Positions 62,668 to 64,000 of a stretch of DNA of 64,000 nucleotides are shown in pieces. Origin of the DNA: Symsagittifera roscoffensis (lineage: Eukaryota > Xenacoelomorpha > Acoela > Convolutidae). The translations under genes were made by a program, and so were the position numbers. Where the stretch lies: NCBI RefSeq assembly GCF_963678635.1, contig NC_087062.1, forward strand, positions 69,784,223 through 69,848,222, read 5' to 3'. Each line of letters begins with the position of its first letter. Position 1 is the stretch's first letter. The notes below the pieces were generated by a model that saw only the letters and a program-made list of their open reading frames with translations, had not been told where the DNA came from and searched no databases.

Positions 62668-63066
62668 ATGGAGGTTCATGCATTCTTATTTGACGACATA
62701 CTTCTGCTTACCAAACCAGCGAACAAAAAGATGTCCACATCATCTTCAGCAAACTTAAGTTATCACAAAATCGGAGAAGATCAAAATTCTAAACTCCGAC
62801 CCGTGCACACACCCATGCGAGTTTCCAGTCTAGCTGTCGAGTCCTTGACGCTTGGAAACCAAACTGACGAGAATTCAATACCAGCTCAACACAAATCCAG
62901 CTGGACTTTGATCTCCAATGGGTCAAAGAACTCACCCTCCCCTTCCAATGCTAATTTCATACTTGTTTACCTAAACGAGTGCAATATGGCCTCATCTGTG
63001 TTTTTGATCAATGTCGGATCTTCTAAGAATGCTCAAATTTGGGCCGATGGAATCAACAAAGCGAAG
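62668..63066 (+). CDS. exon of DH-PH Rho-GEF, PH domain
   Basis: Acceptor TAATTTTTCAG, 399 bases (133 codons, phase 0), donor GCGAAG|GTTTGA (weak). It begins MEVHAFLFDDILLLTK, the signature PH strand of Dbl-family exchange factors, here as part of a spliced exon, not a start codon. A long Ser-rich insertion follows, then the last strand and C-terminal helix ending near IWADGINKAK. PH domains of this type aid membrane targeting and DH activity. Confidence 0.85.
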
Positions 63067-63172
63067 GTTTGAATGCTAATATATGCTTTGAAAAATTGCT
63101 CGTCCTGTTCTTGCCTCAACCAACCCAAAAATAGTAAAAAGAAAAATATATCTCCTTGTTGTTCTTTTTTAG

Positions 63173-63445
63173 AAGCGCCTAAGCCTTCAGCGCGGAAACA
63201 ATTCAGAATATCCGTGTGCTATGGTAAGCAAGGAATCAAGAAGTCCTTTTAAACTACCAAGAACACCTGATTTGAAAACACATCCCGAAAATTCTCAGAA
63301 CAATACTAAAAACAGAGACGAAGCACAGAACCAGGGTTTCGAATTGAATCGCTCGATGACACCAATGATCCATCGAAAAGCTTCTCCCGTCTATCTGCAA
63401 ATACCTTCTCCAAATGCAGCAGGTAGAGCATCCCGTATAGTTTAA
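63173..63445 (+). CDS. terminal exon of DH-PH Rho-GEF
   Basis: Acceptor TTCTTTTTTAG, 90 codons and TAA at 63443-63445. The protein is a basic, Ser/Pro-rich disordered tail ending GRASRIV, compatible with a C-terminal PDZ-binding-like end. Phase 0 joins it to the PH exon. The human relatives also have a PDZ-binding C-terminus, to my knowledge. Confidence 0.75.
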   Translation, partial: KRLSLQRGNNSEYPCAMVSKESRSPFKLPRTPDLKTHPENSQNNTKNRDEAQNQGFELNRSMTPMIHRKASPVYLQIPSPNAAGRASRIV

Positions 63446-63523
63446 AATGATAGAACAAAAGGTTTTTTTGAAAATTGAATGGGATTGAAGTGTTAACATA
63501 GTTACAATAAGCTTTTTTGCTCC

Positions 63524-63529
63524 AATAAA
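63524..63529 (+). terminator. polyadenylation signal of Rho-GEF
   Basis: AATAAA 79 bases after the stop codon, followed by T-rich sequence; a second AATAAA is at about 63596. Confidence 0.6.
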
Positions 63530-63599
63530 TCCTCATTTTGTTAAATACATCTGCTTCCGCTTTGACCAGTTTTTTTACTTTTAGATTTCCTTTCTCAAT

Positions 63600-64000
63600 A
63601 AAAAAATTTCAAATCTTTGAAACTTTCTGTGCATGCCAAGAGAACCTGGAACGCCATTTGGAAAAGATTTTTTTTGCAAGATTGTTGCATATGATTTTCG
63701 TTTATCTGATGCGATAATTGGAATACTAGGGTGCATTGCACGGAGTTTGAAAAAGAGCTTGTGAATGATTTTTGCGAAAGTTGAGTTTTCAAAAAAGAAA
63801 ATTTCCAAAGTTAAAAAAAATACCGAAAACTAAGTAGGTACAAAAAGTTATAGATGATGATTCGTTGATTAGATTATCACCGATCACCTCGGAGGCCCTC
63901 ATGCCTCCCAAACATCAACCCCCTCCCATCCACAACTCCTCCCCCACCTTTAACTTGGTTTTGAGAGAAGGTGTGCAGAATGCAGTAACTTCGTTTAAAA
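63600..64000. other. no gene seen
   Basis: Downstream flank of the Rho-GEF gene; short chance frames only. Confidence 0.4.

Overview
The window looks like animal nuclear DNA. It is AT-rich and intron-bearing, and most of it is transposable elements. Several exons end in the extended TTTTCAG acceptor typical of nematodes, so I infer a nematode or a similar small invertebrate; the species cannot be read from the sequence. There is one assembly gap of 200 N (61152-61351).

Layout. 1-4920: a decayed Ty3/Gypsy element (A) on the minus strand, cut by the window edge. 5.5-22 kb: intron-like and repeat DNA holding the scattered exons of a minus-strand gene for a probable secreted protein (20712 down to 6925), a tRNA-derived SINE, hAT-like MITE remnants and a 1.9 kb tandem duplication. 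22.5-26.9 kb: a second decayed Gypsy element (B, minus). 27-32 kb: a third (C, plus) that has lost its integrase. 32.8-33.1 kb: a GC-richer exon with a clean splice donor, probably the 5' part of a Rho-GEF gene whose other exons lie at 60.6-63.4 kb. 33.4-39.3 kb: a foldback element, a tandem 750 bp repeat, a TRIM-like direct-repeat pair and a five-copy 186 bp tandem array. 39.9-41.0 kb: a broken ATP-grasp ligase-like gene whose 5' part is duplicated as a 301 bp inverted repeat.

41018-59762 is the main feature: an 18,745 bp LTR retroelement with two 410 bp LTRs that I read as identical, and an ATCT target duplication. It encodes a basic 155 aa protein, an uninterrupted 2730 aa Gag-Pol, two tiny membrane proteins, a 396-codon reading frame that contains no methionine, a 737 aa envelope-like glycoprotein, a 141 aa protein and a 572 aa protein of unknown type. 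Consecutive ORFs overlap by a few bases, twice as ATGA, as in compact viral genomes. It appears young and structurally intact. It inserted into the ATP-grasp pseudogene, which itself lies in the inferred 27.5 kb intron of the Rho-GEF gene, on the same strand as that gene.

60.6-63.4 kb: the 3' exons of a DH-PH Rho guanine-nucleotide exchange factor resembling the PLEKHG5 group. Its DH exon changes frame several times beside the N gap, so that part is either badly assembled or decaying.

The host genes are a Rho-GEF (cytoskeletal signalling) and a possible secreted protein. Everything else with coding capacity belongs to mobile elements or to the possibly transferred ATP-grasp gene.
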